DNA from: Mycolicibacterium diernhoferi
GTDB taxonomy: Bacteria; Actinomycetota; Actinomycetes; Mycobacteriales; Mycobacteriaceae
DNA: 64,000 bases
Assembly: GCF_019456655.1 (NCBI RefSeq)
Contig: NZ_CP080332.1
Coordinates: forward strand, 4,650,001 to 4,714,000
Reading direction: 5' to 3'
This document shows, in pieces, positions 1 to 10,221 of the stretch. Positions within the stretch are counted from its first letter, which is position 1, and every line of letters begins with the position of its first letter. Below the pieces are notes generated by a model. It saw only the letters and a list, made by a program, of their open reading frames with translations, had not been told where the DNA came from and ran no database searches. The position numbers and the translations under genes are program-made.

Positions 1-3000
1 CTGCGGGGTCAGGTGGCACTGATTCGGATCCGGATACCTCTACGAATAGTGACCCGGCCGGGCCGGATGCAGAAGACGAGGACGACCCCTTCGCCGGCAG
101 TACGCCCGTCGACAGCGAGAATACATTTCCTGACGACGATGCCAGCGACGAGACCCTGACGGACGTTGGCACCCAGAATGAGAACGCGGCGGGGCTCACG
201 ACACGTAAGACCGGCCTGGAGTCCAAGTGGTCAAGGCGTTCCAGCACACGCGCCATCGATCCGGAAGCTCTCCGCGCAACATCGACTGATGTCAGCAGCG
301 ATGTAGAGCAGCAGAATTCGACCAGTCCCAGCGGATCTGACTCAAGCGAGGCCTCTAGCGAAGAATCTCCACAAGCCACGGTGGCAGCAGCACGGGCGGG
401 CACACCGCTAGCCCTCACTAACGCCGCACATGCGAACGCGCCGGGCCTGACCACCGCTGTAGCGAGACCCGCGGTGACAGTTAAGAGCATCTTCGTCGAT
501 GTACTGACCTGGATCGGGCTAGGTCCGATCGCCAAGTACGTACCGCTCCCCGCCCTGCCTCTTCCAAACTTCGTCGAAGCGATTTGGATCGGTGTACGGG
601 AGTTCAACCAGCGCTTCAATAATCAGCAGCCGAAGGCGCGGCCCACCATTACAGGGCAGGGAACCGACGGGACGATCACTGGCAATCTCAACGCTGTCGA
701 CTTCGACGGCGATACGCTGACGTTCACGGCGGGCGTCGCGAAAAACGGTGGCATGGTCCACGTTGCACCCGATGGGAGCTTCACGTACACCCCAAGCCCA
801 GAGCTGGCGGCGACCGGCGGTGTCGATACCTTCAGGGTCCAGATCAGCGATTCGGTTGGTAACCCATGGCATATGCACGGGTTACTTGGGGCCCTCGGAC
901 TCTTGGGGCCGATCACCAAGAAGGTGACCGTGAGAGTGGATAAGGTCACGGGCCCCGTTGACCATTCGCCCGAGGCCCTCGATCCGCCGTACACAATTAC
1001 CGGTACTGGCTTAGATGGTTCCGTCTACGGCCAAGTCAACGTGAGAGACGCCGATACCGACACCGGCACACTGATATTCGGCCTAGCCGTACCAGTCGAT
1101 TCCGCAGTGGGAATCGCGATCGTAGGCAGCAATGGAGCATGGACCTTTACTCCAACGCCGCAGGCGCGGTACCACGCATCATTGTCAACCGAGGTCGACA
1201 TCGTCGATTTCGCGGTCAGAGTTTCCGATGGTACTAGCATCATCACAATCCCTGTGACTGTTCAGATCTCGCCGTTGAGTCCCGACAATGATGGCACTCT
1301 CGACCCTGCCGAACTCGAAGACCTCGTAGCAAGCGGACTCGTCGCAGTCATCGAGAACGAGAACGGCACCCTACGAGTGATCGACGGCCGGTTCTCCGAT
1401 AATGTCGTGCACAGCACGTCCGATGCCGCCGAAGTACTCAACCAGATTTCGGGGTTGCTAGGGGCTAGCCCTGGGTTTGCGTCATCGACCAGTATTGACA
1501 CTCAAACCGTCACTCAAACGACGGATACAGGCGAAGTTATAGAAACCTTCTATCGCCTGAACCCAGTAATCGATGGAATAGCGGTCTTAGGCAGCCAAGT
1601 AGTGCTGTCAACCGACGGTAGTGGCCGAGTCACCGGTGTTATCAGCGGTTACAATCCGGGTCTCGCTCACACCAATACGGTGCCCGACGGAGCAGTCGAT
1701 GCGGACGCCGCTGTCCGAGCAGCTACCGAAGCCCTACTCCTAGAACTATCCGAACTACTCGACGGATCAGGCACCTCGAGCTTTCTTCAGTCGCTGAGCG
1801 TCACACCGGAATTGATTATCTACGCGGCAGACTCTGAAACGCCGCCCCGATTGGCTTGGCAAGTGGTCGTATACACCGCCCCTGCATCCGCGGACGATGA
1901 GCTCGGCCAAGAACTTCGCCCCTACATCAGTGCGGTCCTATTCGTTGCTGCCGACGGAAGCGACGCAGGATCTGCATTCGCGAGCCTATCGAGTACCTCC
2001 TACGCGTGGACGCCAGATCAAGCAACCTTGCAGGACTTGAATGGCAGGACGCGCACAATCAATGTTGAGCGGGACGGTCTCACCTACCGCCTGCACGATA
2101 GTCTTCGCGGGATCTGGACCTATAGCGTCCCGACGAACATAATCACCGGCGTCGGCTCGGCTTCTTACCCGGGCCCGGTAGTTACTAAAAACTGGTACGA
2201 CCTGGGTTGGAATACTGCAGCCACGACCGCACAGGCGAATGTCGGGGCAGTGTACGACTATTACAGATTAGTTCTTTCCAGGAATTCATATGACAATATG
2301 GGCTCCGTTATGAAGATAAATATGAATTTCAATAACGGGAATTGGGAAAAAATACTCGGGGTAGCGATTCCTTCTAAGCAGAACAACGCCGCATGGGACA
2401 ACGTTGTAAAGCAATTATTCTTCTATGATGGCGTCGAAATGGAACGAGCACTGGACGTGGTTGCGCACGAATTCACGCATGCCGTCTACCAGTCGATCGT
2501 CTACAGCGGCAAGTGGGCCGAGAAATCGACTCAAGCTGCGGCGCTAAACGAGGCTTACGCCGATATTATCGGTAGCCTGATCGAGAACAAGAATGGTGAC
2601 GATCGCTGGATAATCGGCGAAGACATGCGCCTAGATCCCGAATTCAGCAGACTAAATGCCGACTCGGGCGGAAAATTAGAAGCAGCCATCAGGGATATGC
2701 GCAATGAGCCACGCAGCGACCTAAGCAACGACTCCACCGACGAACACGCACTGGCCCAGAAATTCAGCCATGCCGCTTACGAAATGATGGCCCAACTAGG
2801 TGGACAGGTACCCAAGGATAAATGGTCTCAGATTTTTTATAACTCACTCTATCGGCTACCCACAAATCCCTCCTTTCTGGATGCTCGCGCAGCCGTTATC
2901 GGAACGGCCAAAGCGTACAACCTGAGCTCTACTCAAATTAATGTCATCAAGGCCGCCTTTGACAGCGTGGGCATCTCGGATCCAAGCTTTGTCCGGATCG

Positions 3001-3440
3001 TGTTGCATTGGGGCGCAACTCCCGCTGATCTCGATTCACACCTCACCGGACCAACCACGAACGGCGGCTCGTTCCACGTGTACTACGCAAGTCGGACGTA
3101 CACGCCATCGGGGACTTCAAAGGCCGCCGCTGAGCTCGACTACGACGACACCTCCTCCTTCGGCCCTGAAACAACCACAATCCGCATCCTGACGCCGGGT
3201 GACTATTACTTCTACGTCCACGATTTCTCAAACGGCTCGTCAGATAGCTCTCGGGGCATGGCCTTGTCGGGCGCCAACATCCGCGTGTACAACAGCACCG
3301 GGTCCATTAGTCAACGATTCGACATCTCACCGACTAGCTCCGGAACATATTGGACAGCGTTTAAGTTGACGATACGGGCGGACCGGTCAGTTTCAATCAC
3401 GCCGATTAACCAGTACGGCACGTCTCCAATGCTTCTCTAA
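1..3440 (+). CDS. Secreted M4-family (thermolysin-like) metallopeptidase with cadherin-like domains, 5' end outside the window
   Basis: The frame is open from the window edge, so the N-terminus and any signal peptide lie upstream; a GTG at 381 is only an internal candidate. Reading downstream there is an acidic Ser/Asp/Glu-rich linker (to about 380), a short mycobacterial-type hydrophobic motif (about 500-600), two cadherin/VCBS-like repeats (about 640-950 and 970-1270), an FTP plus PepSY-like propeptide region (about 1310-1960), the M4 catalytic domain, and a C-terminal beta domain of the DUF2135/YfaP type containing LDSHLTGP (about 2985-3420). Zinc ligands and catalytic residues are visible: HEFTH (nt 2466-2480), NEAYAD with the third ligand Glu (2550-2552), and a distal His in DEHALA (2745-2747) followed by AAY with thermolysin-like spacing. 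Base composition is visibly less GC-rich than the neighbours and TTA codons occur, suggesting acquired DNA. Likely a secreted or surface protease; substrate unknown. Confidence 0.85.
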   Translation, partial: AGSGGTDSDPDTSTNSDPAGPDAEDEDDPFAGSTPVDSENTFPDDDASDETLTDVGTQNENAAGLTTRKTGLESKWSRRSSTRAIDPEALRATSTDVSSDVEQQNSTSPSGSDSSEASSEESPQATVAAARAGTPLALTNAAHANAPGLTTAVARPAVTVKSIFVDVLTWIGLGPIAKYVPLPALPLPNFVEAIWIGVREFNQRFNNQQPKARPTITGQGTDGTITGNLNAVDFDGDTLTFTAGVAKNGGMVHVAPDGSFTYTPSPELAATGGVDTFRVQISDSVGNPWHMHGLLGALGLLGPITKKVTVRVDKVTGPVDHSPEALDPPYTITGTGLDGSVYGQVNVRDADTDTGTLIFGLAVPVDSAVGIAIVGSNGAWTFTPTPQARYHASLSTEVDIVDFAVRVSDGTSIITIPVTVQISPLSPDNDGTLDPAELEDLVASGLVAVIENENGTLRVIDGRFSDNVVHSTSDAAEVLNQISGLLGASPGFASSTSIDTQTVTQTTDTGEVIETFYRLNPVIDGIAVLGSQVVLSTDGSGRVTGVISGYNPGLAHTNTVPDGAVDADAAVRAATEALLLELSELLDGSGTSSFLQSLSVTPELIIYAADSETPPRLAWQVVVYTAPASADDELGQELRPYISAVLFVAADGSDAGSAFASLSSTSYAWTPDQATLQDLNGRTRTINVERDGLTYRLHDSLRGIWTYSVPTNIITGVGSASYPGPVVTKNWYDLGWNTAATTAQANVGAVYDYYRLVLSRNSYDNMGSVMKINMNFNNGNWEKILGVAIPSKQNNAAWDNVVKQLFFYDGVEMERALDVVAHEFTHAVYQSIVYSGKWAEKSTQAAALNEAYADIIGSLIENKNGDDRWIIGEDMRLDPEFSRLNADSGGKLEAAIRDMRNEPRSDLSNDSTDEHALAQKFSHAAYEMMAQLGGQVPKDKWSQIFYNSLYRLPTNPSFLDARAAVIGTAKAYNLSSTQINVIKAAFDSVGISDPSFVRIVLHWGATPADLDSHLTGPTTNGGSFHVYYASRTYTPSGTSKAAAELDYDDTSSFGPETTTIRILTPGDYYFYVHDFSNGSSDSSRGMALSGANIRVYNSTGSISQRFDISPTSSGTYWTAFKLTIRADRSVSITPINQYGTSPMLL

Positions 3441-3455
3441 GCGCGTTCCGGACCA

Positions 3456-3481
3456 GCTAGCAACCCAAACGGGTTGCTAGC
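3456..3481. terminator. Bidirectional terminator hairpin
   Basis: Perfect 11-bp stem (GCTAGCAACCC, 3456-3466, against 3471-3481) with a 4-nt AAAC loop. It sits between the convergent M4 peptidase gene and the YceI gene. There is no strong T-run, as is common in mycobacteria. Confidence 0.7.
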
Positions 3482-3490
3482 CGGGCTCGC

Positions 3491-4039
3491 TCACGCCTGC
3501 TTGAGCGCCTCGATCTCCAGTGTGACGGTGACCTTGTCGCCGACCACGGCACCACCGGTCTCCAGCGGCGCATCGAAGTTGATGCCGAAGTCCTTGCGGT
3601 TCAACACCACCGTGGCCTCGAAGCCGGCGACCTCGCCGTGGCCCATGCCCGGGTTCACACCGTTGAACTCCAGCTTGAGTGAGACCGGCTTGGTGACACC
3701 GTGGAGGGTGAAGTCGCCGTCGAGCACGTAGTCGTCGCCGTCGGCACGTACCGCGGTGGAGACGAAGGACGCGGTCGGGAACTGTTCGGCGTCGAAGAAG
3801 TCGGCGGCCTTGAGGTGCGCATCCCGCTGCTCGTTGCGGGTGTTGACCGAGGCGATGTCGATGGTCGCGCTCACCGACGGCGTGCCGTCCTCGGCGACGG
3901 TGACCGCGCCGGAGAAGGTGTCGAACGTGCCGCGGACCTTGCTCACCATGAGGTGGCGGACCGAAAAGTTGACCGAGGAATGGATCGGGTCGATGGCCCA
4001 GGTGCCGGCGGTCAGGTCGGTGGCTACTGCAGCGGTCAT
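3491..4039 (-). CDS. YceI family protein
   Basis: A 182-residue protein beginning MTAAVATDLTAGTWAIDP. The YceI/lipocalin-like signature is clear: an early WxIDPxHSSVNFSVRHLMVSKVRGTF segment, then SVNTRNEQRDAHLKAADFFDAEQFP and GVTKPVSLKLEF. Members fold as a beta barrel that binds isoprenoid or fatty-amide lipids. No signal peptide is seen, so this copy is probably cytoplasmic, unlike proteobacterial periplasmic YceI. The ATG at 4039 is chosen because AAGGAGA lies just upstream; the longer frame beyond it has no support. It converges on the M4 peptidase gene and shares its terminator. Specific ligand unknown. Confidence 0.85.
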   Translation of the reverse strand: MTAAVATDLTAGTWAIDPIHSSVNFSVRHLMVSKVRGTFDTFSGAVTVAEDGTPSVSATIDIASVNTRNEQRDAHLKAADFFDAEQFPTASFVSTAVRADGDDYVLDGDFTLHGVTKPVSLKLEFNGVNPGMGHGEVAGFEATVVLNRKDFGINFDAPLETGGAVVGDKVTVTLEIEALKQA

Positions 4040-4124
4040 GGTGTCTCCTTGCTCGGCGGGACCGGCCGTCCCGGCCCCCTCGCAAGGACTAAACGGACCA
4101 CAGTCCGATTTAATTCCCGGCCGC

Positions 4125-4592
4125 TCAGCCCGCGGCGATGATGCCCCACTTCGCTTCGGCGCCCGTATGACCGATGAGCGCCACGCCGACCACCGCCGAC
4201 ACACCGACGAGCACCGCCAGGATGGCCACCGCGACGTTGAGCGCCGTCCGCTTCGCGGGCTTGCGCGTCTCCAGCCAGTGCTGCACCGCCAAGGCCACGG
4301 ACACCAGCAGCAAGCCCACCGCGAAGTAGATCATCCACTCGCCGCGCGCCGCATGCAGTTGCAGGATCGGCCGGTGTTCCGACTCCCGGCCGTAGAGCCA
4401 CTCACCCGCGGACACGGTCAGCGGCGTCAACGCGAGGATGCCCACCGCCAATGCCAGCACCAGCCACACGAACCTCCGACGCGCCGCGGGCCACAGTGCG
4501 CACAGCACCTGCAGTGCCGCCGTGAGCGGTACCAGGACGACAAGCCCATGCACGAGTAGGACGTGGGCAGGCAGGCCGAAGATCGTGGTCAT
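4125..4592 (-). CDS. DUF2231-type integral membrane protein
   Basis: A 155-residue protein with four hydrophobic segments and the motif GLPAHVLLVHGLVVLVPLTA near the N-terminus, typical of the DUF2231 family of small membrane proteins. A cytochrome-like redox or heme-associated role has been suggested for relatives but no function can be read from the sequence. It lies 85 bp upstream of YceI on the same strand and could be cotranscribed with it. Confidence 0.75.
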   Translation of the reverse strand: MTTIFGLPAHVLLVHGLVVLVPLTAALQVLCALWPAARRRFVWLVLALAVGILALTPLTVSAGEWLYGRESEHRPILQLHAARGEWMIYFAVGLLLVSVALAVQHWLETRKPAKRTALNVAVAILAVLVGVSAVVGVALIGHTGAEAKWGIIAAG

Positions 4593-4694
4593 GGGGCTCC
4601 CGGGCTCGGCGACAACTCACGATACCTACTGCGCGCCCCCGGAGATGAATTGAAATACAAATCGGCGCAACGAAATTAGCGCTTCAGCGGTTAG

Positions 4695-4710
4695 GAAAGC
4701 CTAGGCTTTC
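4695..4710 (-). terminator. Possible terminator palindrome downstream of fbiC
   Basis: A perfect 16-bp palindrome with arms GAAAGCC and GGCTTTC lies 22 bp beyond the fbiC stop codon. Only about 6 bp can pair once a loop is allowed, so it may instead be a protein-binding site. Low certainty. Confidence 0.35.
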
Positions 4711-4732
4711 TGCCGGTGCTCGCGGGAAGCTG

Positions 4733-7303
4733 TCACGCCGCCAACGGTGTGTACGTGGTGGTGCGCTGCCGGGCGGGACGCCCGATCCCCTCGGCGATCG
4801 CCACGAGTTCCTCGACCGACTTCGACGAGCCGTTCTCCGAACCGGCCATCCGGGAGATGGTCTCCTCCATCAGCGTGCCGCCCAGGTCGTTGGCGCCACC
4901 CTGCAGCATCACCTGGGTGCGTTCGATACCCAGCTTCACCCACGAGGTCTGGATGCTGGGGATCCTGCCGTGCAGCATGATTCGCGCCAGCGCGTGCACC
5001 GCACGGTTGTCTCGGTGCGTCGGGCCCGGGCGGGCCCCGCCGGCCAGATACAGCGGGCTGGACTGGTGCACGAACGGCAGCGGCACGAACTCGGTGAAAC
5101 CGCCGGTGCGGTCCTGGATTCCGCGTAACACGTTGAGGTGCCCCACCCAGTGCTTCGGGGTGTCGACATGCCCGTACATCATCGTCGACGAGGAACGCAG
5201 CCCCACCTCGTGCGCGGTGGTGATCACGTCGATCCACTCCGAGGTGGGCAGCTTGCCCTTGGTGAGCACCCAGCGCACCTCGTCGTCGAGGATCTCCGCG
5301 GCGGTACCGGGGATCGACCCGAGCCCGGCCTCCCGCAACGCCGTCAACCACTCCCGCACCGAGATCCCACTGCGGGTCACGCCGTTGGCGATCTCCATCG
5401 GCGAGAAGGCATGCACATGCATCGACGGCACCCGCGCCTTGACCGCGCGCACCAGGTCGGCGTACCCGGTGACCGGCAGTTCCGGGTCGATACCGCCCTG
5501 CATGCAGACCTCGGTGGCGCCGGCGACGTGTGCCTCCCAGGCCCGGTCGGCGACCTCGTCGGTCGACAGCGAGTACGCATCGGCGTCGCCCTTGCGCTGC
5601 GCGAACGCGCAGAACCGGCAGCCGGTGTAGCAGATGTTGGTGAAGTTGATGTTGCGGTTGACGACGTAGGTGACATCCTCACCGACAACCTCGCGGCGCA
5701 GTGAATCCGCCAGTGCGGCAACCGCATCCAGGGCCGGACCGTCGGCGGTGGCCAGTGCCAGGTACTCATCGTCGCTGCAGCCGCCGGGATTGCGCTCGGC
5801 CGAGCGCAGCGCGGCCAGCACATCGGTGTCGATGCGCTCCGGGGCACGCGCGGCGAGTTCGGACACCTTCTCCCGGATGGACTCCCAGTCACCGAACGCA
5901 CTGTCCAGGTCGCTGCGGGTCTCGGTGCGCCGGCCCTCGGAATCGATCGCGGAGTGCAGATCGGTGCGCCCCAGAGACTCCGAGGCTTCGTCGGGTTCCT
6001 GCCACGGCCGGCCCGCCGGGTTCACGTCCAGGGCCAGCCCGGTCTCGGGATCGGCCAGGGCGTCCACATGTCCGCGCACCCGCGGATCGATCCAGGCCGC
6101 ACCGGCCTGCACGTACTGCGGTTGCGCGGTGAGGCGCTGCACCAGGTCGTAGCCCGCGTCGGCGGTGATCGAGGCCAGGTCGTCGAGGTTGGGCCACGGC
6201 CGCTCCGGGTTGACGTGATCGGGCGTCAGCGGCGACACCCCACCCCAGTCGTCCACCCCGGCGCCGATCAGCGCCAGGCATTCCTCGCGGGACACCAGGT
6301 TCGGCGGCGCCTGGATCCGCATCTTCGGGCCCAGCACCAGGCGGGTCACCGCGACGGTGGCCAGGAAGTCGTCGATACCGGCGTCGGGCACCGTGGCCAT
6401 CGCGGTGTTGTCCTTGGCCCGGAAGTTCTGCACGATGACTTCCTGCACGTGCCCGAACGCCTTGTGCGATTTGCGGATCGCATGCATGGTCTCGGCCCGC
6501 TCGGTCAGCGTCTCGCCGATGCCCACCAACAGTCCGGTGGTGAACGGGACCGAGAGTCTGCCGGCGTCATCCAACGTGCGCAGCCGCACCGCGGGATCCT
6601 TGTCCGGGCTGCCGTAGTGAGCCAGACCGCGCGTCTCGAACAGCCGCCGCGAGGTCGTCTCCAGCATCATGCCCATCGACGGCGCAACGGGTTTCAGCCG
6701 GGACAGCTCGGTCCAACTCATCACGCCGGGGTTGAGGTGCGGCAGCAGACCGGTCTCTTCGAGCACCCGGATGGCCATCGCGCGGACATAGTCCAGCGTG
6801 GAGTCATAGCCGCGTTCGTCGAGCCACTGTTTGGCCTCGTCCCAGCGCGCCTCCGGGCGGTCGCCCAGGGTGAAAAGCGCTTCCTTGCATCCGAGCTCAG
6901 CGCCCCGGCGGGCCACGTCGAGGATCTCGTCGGGCTCCATGAACATGCCCTTGCCCTCGGCGCGCAGCTTGCCGGGCACCGTCACGAAGGTGCAGTAATG
7001 GCATTTGTCGCGGCACAGATGCGTCACCGGGATGAAGACCTTGCGCGAATAGCTGACCGGCAGCCGGCCGGTGGCGCCGCGGCGTCCGGCCGACTCCAGC
7101 CCGGCATCCCGAACCCGGGCCGCGCTGGCGCACAGATCGGCGAGGTCCTCGCCACGGGCGGTCATCGCGATCGCCGCTTCATCCACGTTGAGAGCCACCC
7201 CGTCGCGGGCGCGACGCAGTACACGCCGTAGCGCGGATGGACTGGACTTCGGCGGGACCACCGGGCTGGGCAGATCGGAGCCGTGCTGAGGGTTCAGAGC
7301 CAC
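4733..7303 (-). CDS. fbiC: FbiC, bifunctional F0 synthase (CofG/CofH fusion) for coenzyme F420
   Basis: An 856-residue protein, the same length as I recall for M. tuberculosis FbiC. It joins two radical SAM modules. The N-terminal CofG-like half has [10 protein letters not shown] (CX3CX2C); the C-terminal CofH-like half has [10 protein letters not shown]. Together they make the deazaflavin F0 from a ribityl-diaminouracil and tyrosine. The conserved [21 protein letters not shown] segment follows the N-terminus. The GTG at 7303 is chosen on length and homology; AGGGGA lies almost against it, so the start is not certain, and the upstream extension (to 7450) looks non-coding. F420 fits the nearby Rv1155-type F420/flavin protein at 32.6 kb. 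Confidence 0.95.
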   Translation of the reverse strand: MALNPQHGSDLPSPVVPPKSSPSALRRVLRRARDGVALNVDEAAIAMTARGEDLADLCASAARVRDAGLESAGRRGATGRLPVSYSRKVFIPVTHLCRDKCHYCTFVTVPGKLRAEGKGMFMEPDEILDVARRGAELGCKEALFTLGDRPEARWDEAKQWLDERGYDSTLDYVRAMAIRVLEETGLLPHLNPGVMSWTELSRLKPVAPSMGMMLETTSRRLFETRGLAHYGSPDKDPAVRLRTLDDAGRLSVPFTTGLLVGIGETLTERAETMHAIRKSHKAFGHVQEVIVQNFRAKDNTAMATVPDAGIDDFLATVAVTRLVLGPKMRIQAPPNLVSREECLALIGAGVDDWGGVSPLTPDHVNPERPWPNLDDLASITADAGYDLVQRLTAQPQYVQAGAAWIDPRVRGHVDALADPETGLALDVNPAGRPWQEPDEASESLGRTDLHSAIDSEGRRTETRSDLDSAFGDWESIREKVSELAARAPERIDTDVLAALRSAERNPGGCSDDEYLALATADGPALDAVAALADSLRREVVGEDVTYVVNRNINFTNICYTGCRFCAFAQRKGDADAYSLSTDEVADRAWEAHVAGATEVCMQGGIDPELPVTGYADLVRAVKARVPSMHVHAFSPMEIANGVTRSGISVREWLTALREAGLGSIPGTAAEILDDEVRWVLTKGKLPTSEWIDVITTAHEVGLRSSSTMMYGHVDTPKHWVGHLNVLRGIQDRTGGFTEFVPLPFVHQSSPLYLAGGARPGPTHRDNRAVHALARIMLHGRIPSIQTSWVKLGIERTQVMLQGGANDLGGTLMEETISRMAGSENGSSKSVEELVAIAEGIGRPARQRTTTYTPLAA

Positions 7304-7492
7304 TCCCCTGTAACCGCGGCATCGACGCGGATCATCCGCGCGTCTCACTATTTGAAACAGATGCGCCTGGCATAGGGGCCACATTAGCCGCCGCAGGGCG
7401 ACACCAGTGCGAGCCTCCCGCAGAATGCCGTCCGCAGCCGAAACGCTCACGTAGATTCATGTGCCGTCGGGATCGAGCGGACAGGAGCGAAC

Positions 7493-8608
7493 ATGCGGTT
7501 CGGCATGCGTCCATATCTGATGGCCGGGGTGGGCATCGTCGCTGCGGGCAGCATCGCCATCCCGCCCTCGGTGGCCCCACCGGGCCACACTGTGCGGCAC
7601 GAGAGCGTCGCCCTGGCGGCGCACGTCCAGCCGGTGAATCCGCTGTTGCAGCAGGTGCCCGAATACGCGACCGCGCAGGCCGCCGCGGCCTTGCTGCCGC
7701 CCGAGGCCCTGACCTCCACAGCAGCGTTGACCGAGACCTTGGACGCAGCCTCGGCGCAGGTGAGCGCGCTGGCGCTGCCCGGCCTGGGCAATGCGATCAT
7801 CGCCGCCTACGACGTGATCATGCCGTGGGTGGACTGGGCGGTGAACCTCGGCATCTACGCCACCCAGTGGATTCCGATCGTCAACTGGTTCACCCCGCAG
7901 ATCAGCATCGTCTACTACTCGCTGATCGAACCGATCATCACCAGCGCGGTCTTCAACACCGCCTACTGGGTGGGCGGGGCCATCAGCTTCGGGCAGGGGC
8001 TGGCCAACTTCTTCAACGACACCGTCAACGCCGGCATCGGCTTCGTCAACGCCGAGATCGACTGGTTCCTGGGCTTCCTGCCGCCGCTGCCGCCGTTCAT
8101 CCCACTCGCCGCGCAGGCCACCATGGACATCGTCGGCGCGCGGACCGCCATGCAGGTCGCCGCCCCGACCGCCGTCGGCGAGTCCGACCCCGCGGCAGTC
8201 GATACCGACGAGACCGAGTCCGGCGAGCCGGCCGCGCCGCTGCCCGAGGAGACCGAGACGGCCCCGGTCGATGAGGTCGAGGCCGAACCGACCACGCCCG
8301 AGGCGCCGGTGGACTCCGAGCCGCAGGACGAGAACGCCTCCGATCTCGAACCCGCGGACGAACTCGACCAGGTCGATGAAGACGTCACCGAAGACATCGA
8401 CAAGGACTTCGATGACGAGCAGGACTCCGCCGAGGACCTCGCCGACACGTCGGATGACGCCAAGGACGATCTCAAGGCCGACGCCGAAAACGACGCGGAA
8501 GACGACCCCAAGAGCGACACCGACAAGGATGCTGAGACGAAGTCCGGCACGGGCTCGGGCAGCCAGACGGACACCAAGTCGGACAGTAAGCCCGGTCCCA
8601 GCGAGTGA
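7493..8608 (+). CDS. Exported mycobacterial protein with acidic C-terminal tail (copy A)
   Basis: A 371-residue protein. It has an N-terminal signal-like segment (MRFGMRPYLMAGVGIVAAGS, then an Ala-rich cleavage region), a central hydrophobic amphipathic domain of about 150 residues rich in Trp, Tyr and Pro (VDWAVNLGIYATQWIPIVNW, LPPLPPFIPLA), and a tail from about residue 225 that is almost entirely Asp, Glu, Ser, Thr and Ala and ends in TKSD-type repeats. AGGAG precedes the ATG. It is a tandem paralogue of the next gene. No enzymatic motif is seen; an envelope or surface protein is likely, function unknown. Confidence 0.8.
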   Translation: MRFGMRPYLMAGVGIVAAGSIAIPPSVAPPGHTVRHESVALAAHVQPVNPLLQQVPEYATAQAAAALLPPEALTSTAALTETLDAASAQVSALALPGLGNAIIAAYDVIMPWVDWAVNLGIYATQWIPIVNWFTPQISIVYYSLIEPIITSAVFNTAYWVGGAISFGQGLANFFNDTVNAGIGFVNAEIDWFLGFLPPLPPFIPLAAQATMDIVGARTAMQVAAPTAVGESDPAAVDTDETESGEPAAPLPEETETAPVDEVEAEPTTPEAPVDSEPQDENASDLEPADELDQVDEDVTEDIDKDFDDEQDSAEDLADTSDDAKDDLKADAENDAEDDPKSDTDKDAETKSGTGSGSQTDTKSDSKPGPSE

Positions 8609-8691
8609 GCCCAACCAAATGACCGCGGCCCGAACCGATCGGCGCGTAACGTTCCAGGGGCTTACGCACTGACCTGAGAAGGTGCCGCGTC

Positions 8692-9792
8692 ATGAATCAT
8701 CTACTTCGCCCCTGGGTCTCGCTGGGGGTCGCGGCAACAACTGCCACGGCCATCGCATTCGCACCACCGGTGCCGGATCGTCCGCCGCTGGCCTCGGCAC
8801 AGAACGTACGGGTGACGTCCCAATCGGTGCGGCTTTCCGCTGCGATTCAGCCGCAGGTCACGGCCGCGGCACTGCCTGATCTGCTCGTCGACTGGGTTGA
8901 CCGCATCGTCGTTCCGCCGAGCTCCCGTGTGGCCTTCCCGTCGCCGCAGTTCCCGCCGACGGTCGTCGGCAACTCGGTCGGCACGTTCATCGAGAACACC
9001 TACAACGCAATCGAACCCTGGGTGCAGTGGGGATTCGAGGTCGCCGCCTACGCGGTGGGCTGGATTCCCTGGGTGGGCTGGCTCTCCCCTCAGATCATGT
9101 ACTTCTACAACCTCGGTGAACGGATCGTCCGGAGCATCACCTTCAACATCGCCGACTGGATCGACCACGAGGTGTCGTTCGCGCAGGGCCTACGCAACGT
9201 CATCGTGGACAGCATCAACTCCTTCATCTACTTCGCGAACGACCAGTTGGCGTTCTGGCTGCCGCCGCTGCCCCCGATCCCGCCGATCGGCGGATCGCTG
9301 TCCACCGCGGCCCCGGCCGAGGACGTGAACCTGACCTTGGCCGCGGCCGCCGACACCGAACGGGGCACCGACCCCGAGTCCGCACGCCGAGGCAACGAGG
9401 TACTCGAAACGCAGCCTCCCACCGACCACGACACCCTCACGGCACCCGTCGGCACCGAGACGGAAAACGAACCTGACCTCACTGACGGCGAGACCGTCGG
9501 TGAGTCTGAACTCGTCGACGACACCGACGCCGACGCCGAACTGTCCGCCGAGGTCGAGCTGGAGACGGAGCCGGAAGCAACCGACGGCCTGGAATCCGCC
9601 AAAGACCTCGACGCGGTGGACGACACCAAAGACGCAGACCAGGACGACGAGCACCAGGGTTCCGGCCTGACGTCCGACGACGGCCCCGACGCCGCACCGG
9701 AAACGAAGTCCGACACGGGGACCGACACCAAATCCGACCGCAATGCGGACACCAAGTCCGACGCCAAGGCCGGCTCCGGTTCAGACGGCTGA
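8692..9792 (+). CDS. Exported mycobacterial protein with acidic C-terminal tail (copy B)
   Basis: A 366-residue paralogue of the preceding gene, with the same architecture: signal-like N-terminus, a Trp/Tyr/Pro-rich core (IEPWVQWGFEVAAYAVGWIP, VSFAQGLRNVIVDSINSFIY, FWLPPLPPIPPIGG) and an acidic Asp/Glu tail ending in TKSD repeats. The cores align (WIP...NW/GW...SPQI; FNIADWI versus FNTAYWV; SFAQGL versus SFGQGL), which indicates tandem duplication. It starts 84 bp after copy A and its last codons overlap the convergent membrane-protein gene by 12 bp. Function unknown. Confidence 0.8.
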   Translation: MNHLLRPWVSLGVAATTATAIAFAPPVPDRPPLASAQNVRVTSQSVRLSAAIQPQVTAAALPDLLVDWVDRIVVPPSSRVAFPSPQFPPTVVGNSVGTFIENTYNAIEPWVQWGFEVAAYAVGWIPWVGWLSPQIMYFYNLGERIVRSITFNIADWIDHEVSFAQGLRNVIVDSINSFIYFANDQLAFWLPPLPPIPPIGGSLSTAAPAEDVNLTLAAAADTERGTDPESARRGNEVLETQPPTDHDTLTAPVGTETENEPDLTDGETVGESELVDDTDADAELSAEVELETEPEATDGLESAKDLDAVDDTKDADQDDEHQGSGLTSDDGPDAAPETKSDTGTDTKSDRNADTKSDAKAGSGSDG

Positions 9793-10221
9793 GCCGCGCG
9801 CGGCGCGCCGCAGGAGTGCGGCCGCCGGCAGCGCGCCCACCGCGATGAACGGCAGCACCGCGTAGCCCATCACGCCGGCGCCGCCGAACACCAGATCATT
9901 GCCCGGCCCGCCGAAGGTCAGCGCGAGCACCGTGGCCAGCCATGTCCACAGCGGCAACGCGGCCACCCGCACCGAGGTCGTCCAATGCAACGCCGCCCAC
10001 ACCAGGGCAGCGTTCACTGCACCGGTGATCAGCATGCTGATGGGAAACGGCACCGAGCCCAGCCGCAGCGGAAGCAGGAACGCCGCAGTCAGAGCGGACA
10101 GCACGCCGTCGACGGCGAGCAACGCGAGAACGACGGGCGGCAGCCAGGCCGGACCGTCCGAAGGTTCGGCTGTCAGGTCGGGATGCTGTCGAGCAGGGCG
10201 ACCAGAGAGCCGACGACCCAC
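9781..10221 (-). CDS. Rv1171-like conserved integral membrane protein
   Basis: A 146-residue protein (GTG start) with about four hydrophobic segments from WLPPVVLALLAVDGVLSAL onward. The length and the position directly after mshB match M. tuberculosis Rv1171 as I recall it. No catalytic motif is visible. The start is uncertain: the first 25 or so residues overlap an out-of-frame small reading frame (10173-10280), so translation could be coupled to that frame and begin further downstream. Confidence 0.75.
   Translation of the reverse strand: MGRRLSGRPARQHPDLTAEPSDGPAWLPPVVLALLAVDGVLSALTAAFLLPLRLGSVPFPISMLITGAVNAALVWAALHWTTSVRVAALPLWTWLATVLALTFGGPGNDLVFGGAGVMGYAVLPFIAVGALPAAALLRRAARGSAV

Noticed and set aside
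4691..4709. IdeR-like iron box after fbiC (TTAGG...CCTAG)
   Set aside because: Only about 12 of 19 positions fit the IdeR consensus and it lies downstream of fbiC, not at a promoter; better explained as a palindromic terminator-like element.
7304..7450. N-terminal extension of FbiC
   Set aside because: The added residues have no FbiC-like sequence and the shorter form equals the family length.
7963..8577. Long Ser/Thr-rich antisense frame in the acidic-tail region
   Set aside because: A by-product of GAC/GAG/TCC-rich codons; no ribosome binding site and it mirrors the tail of the real gene. The same holds for the antisense frames at 9228-9767 and 11740-12894.
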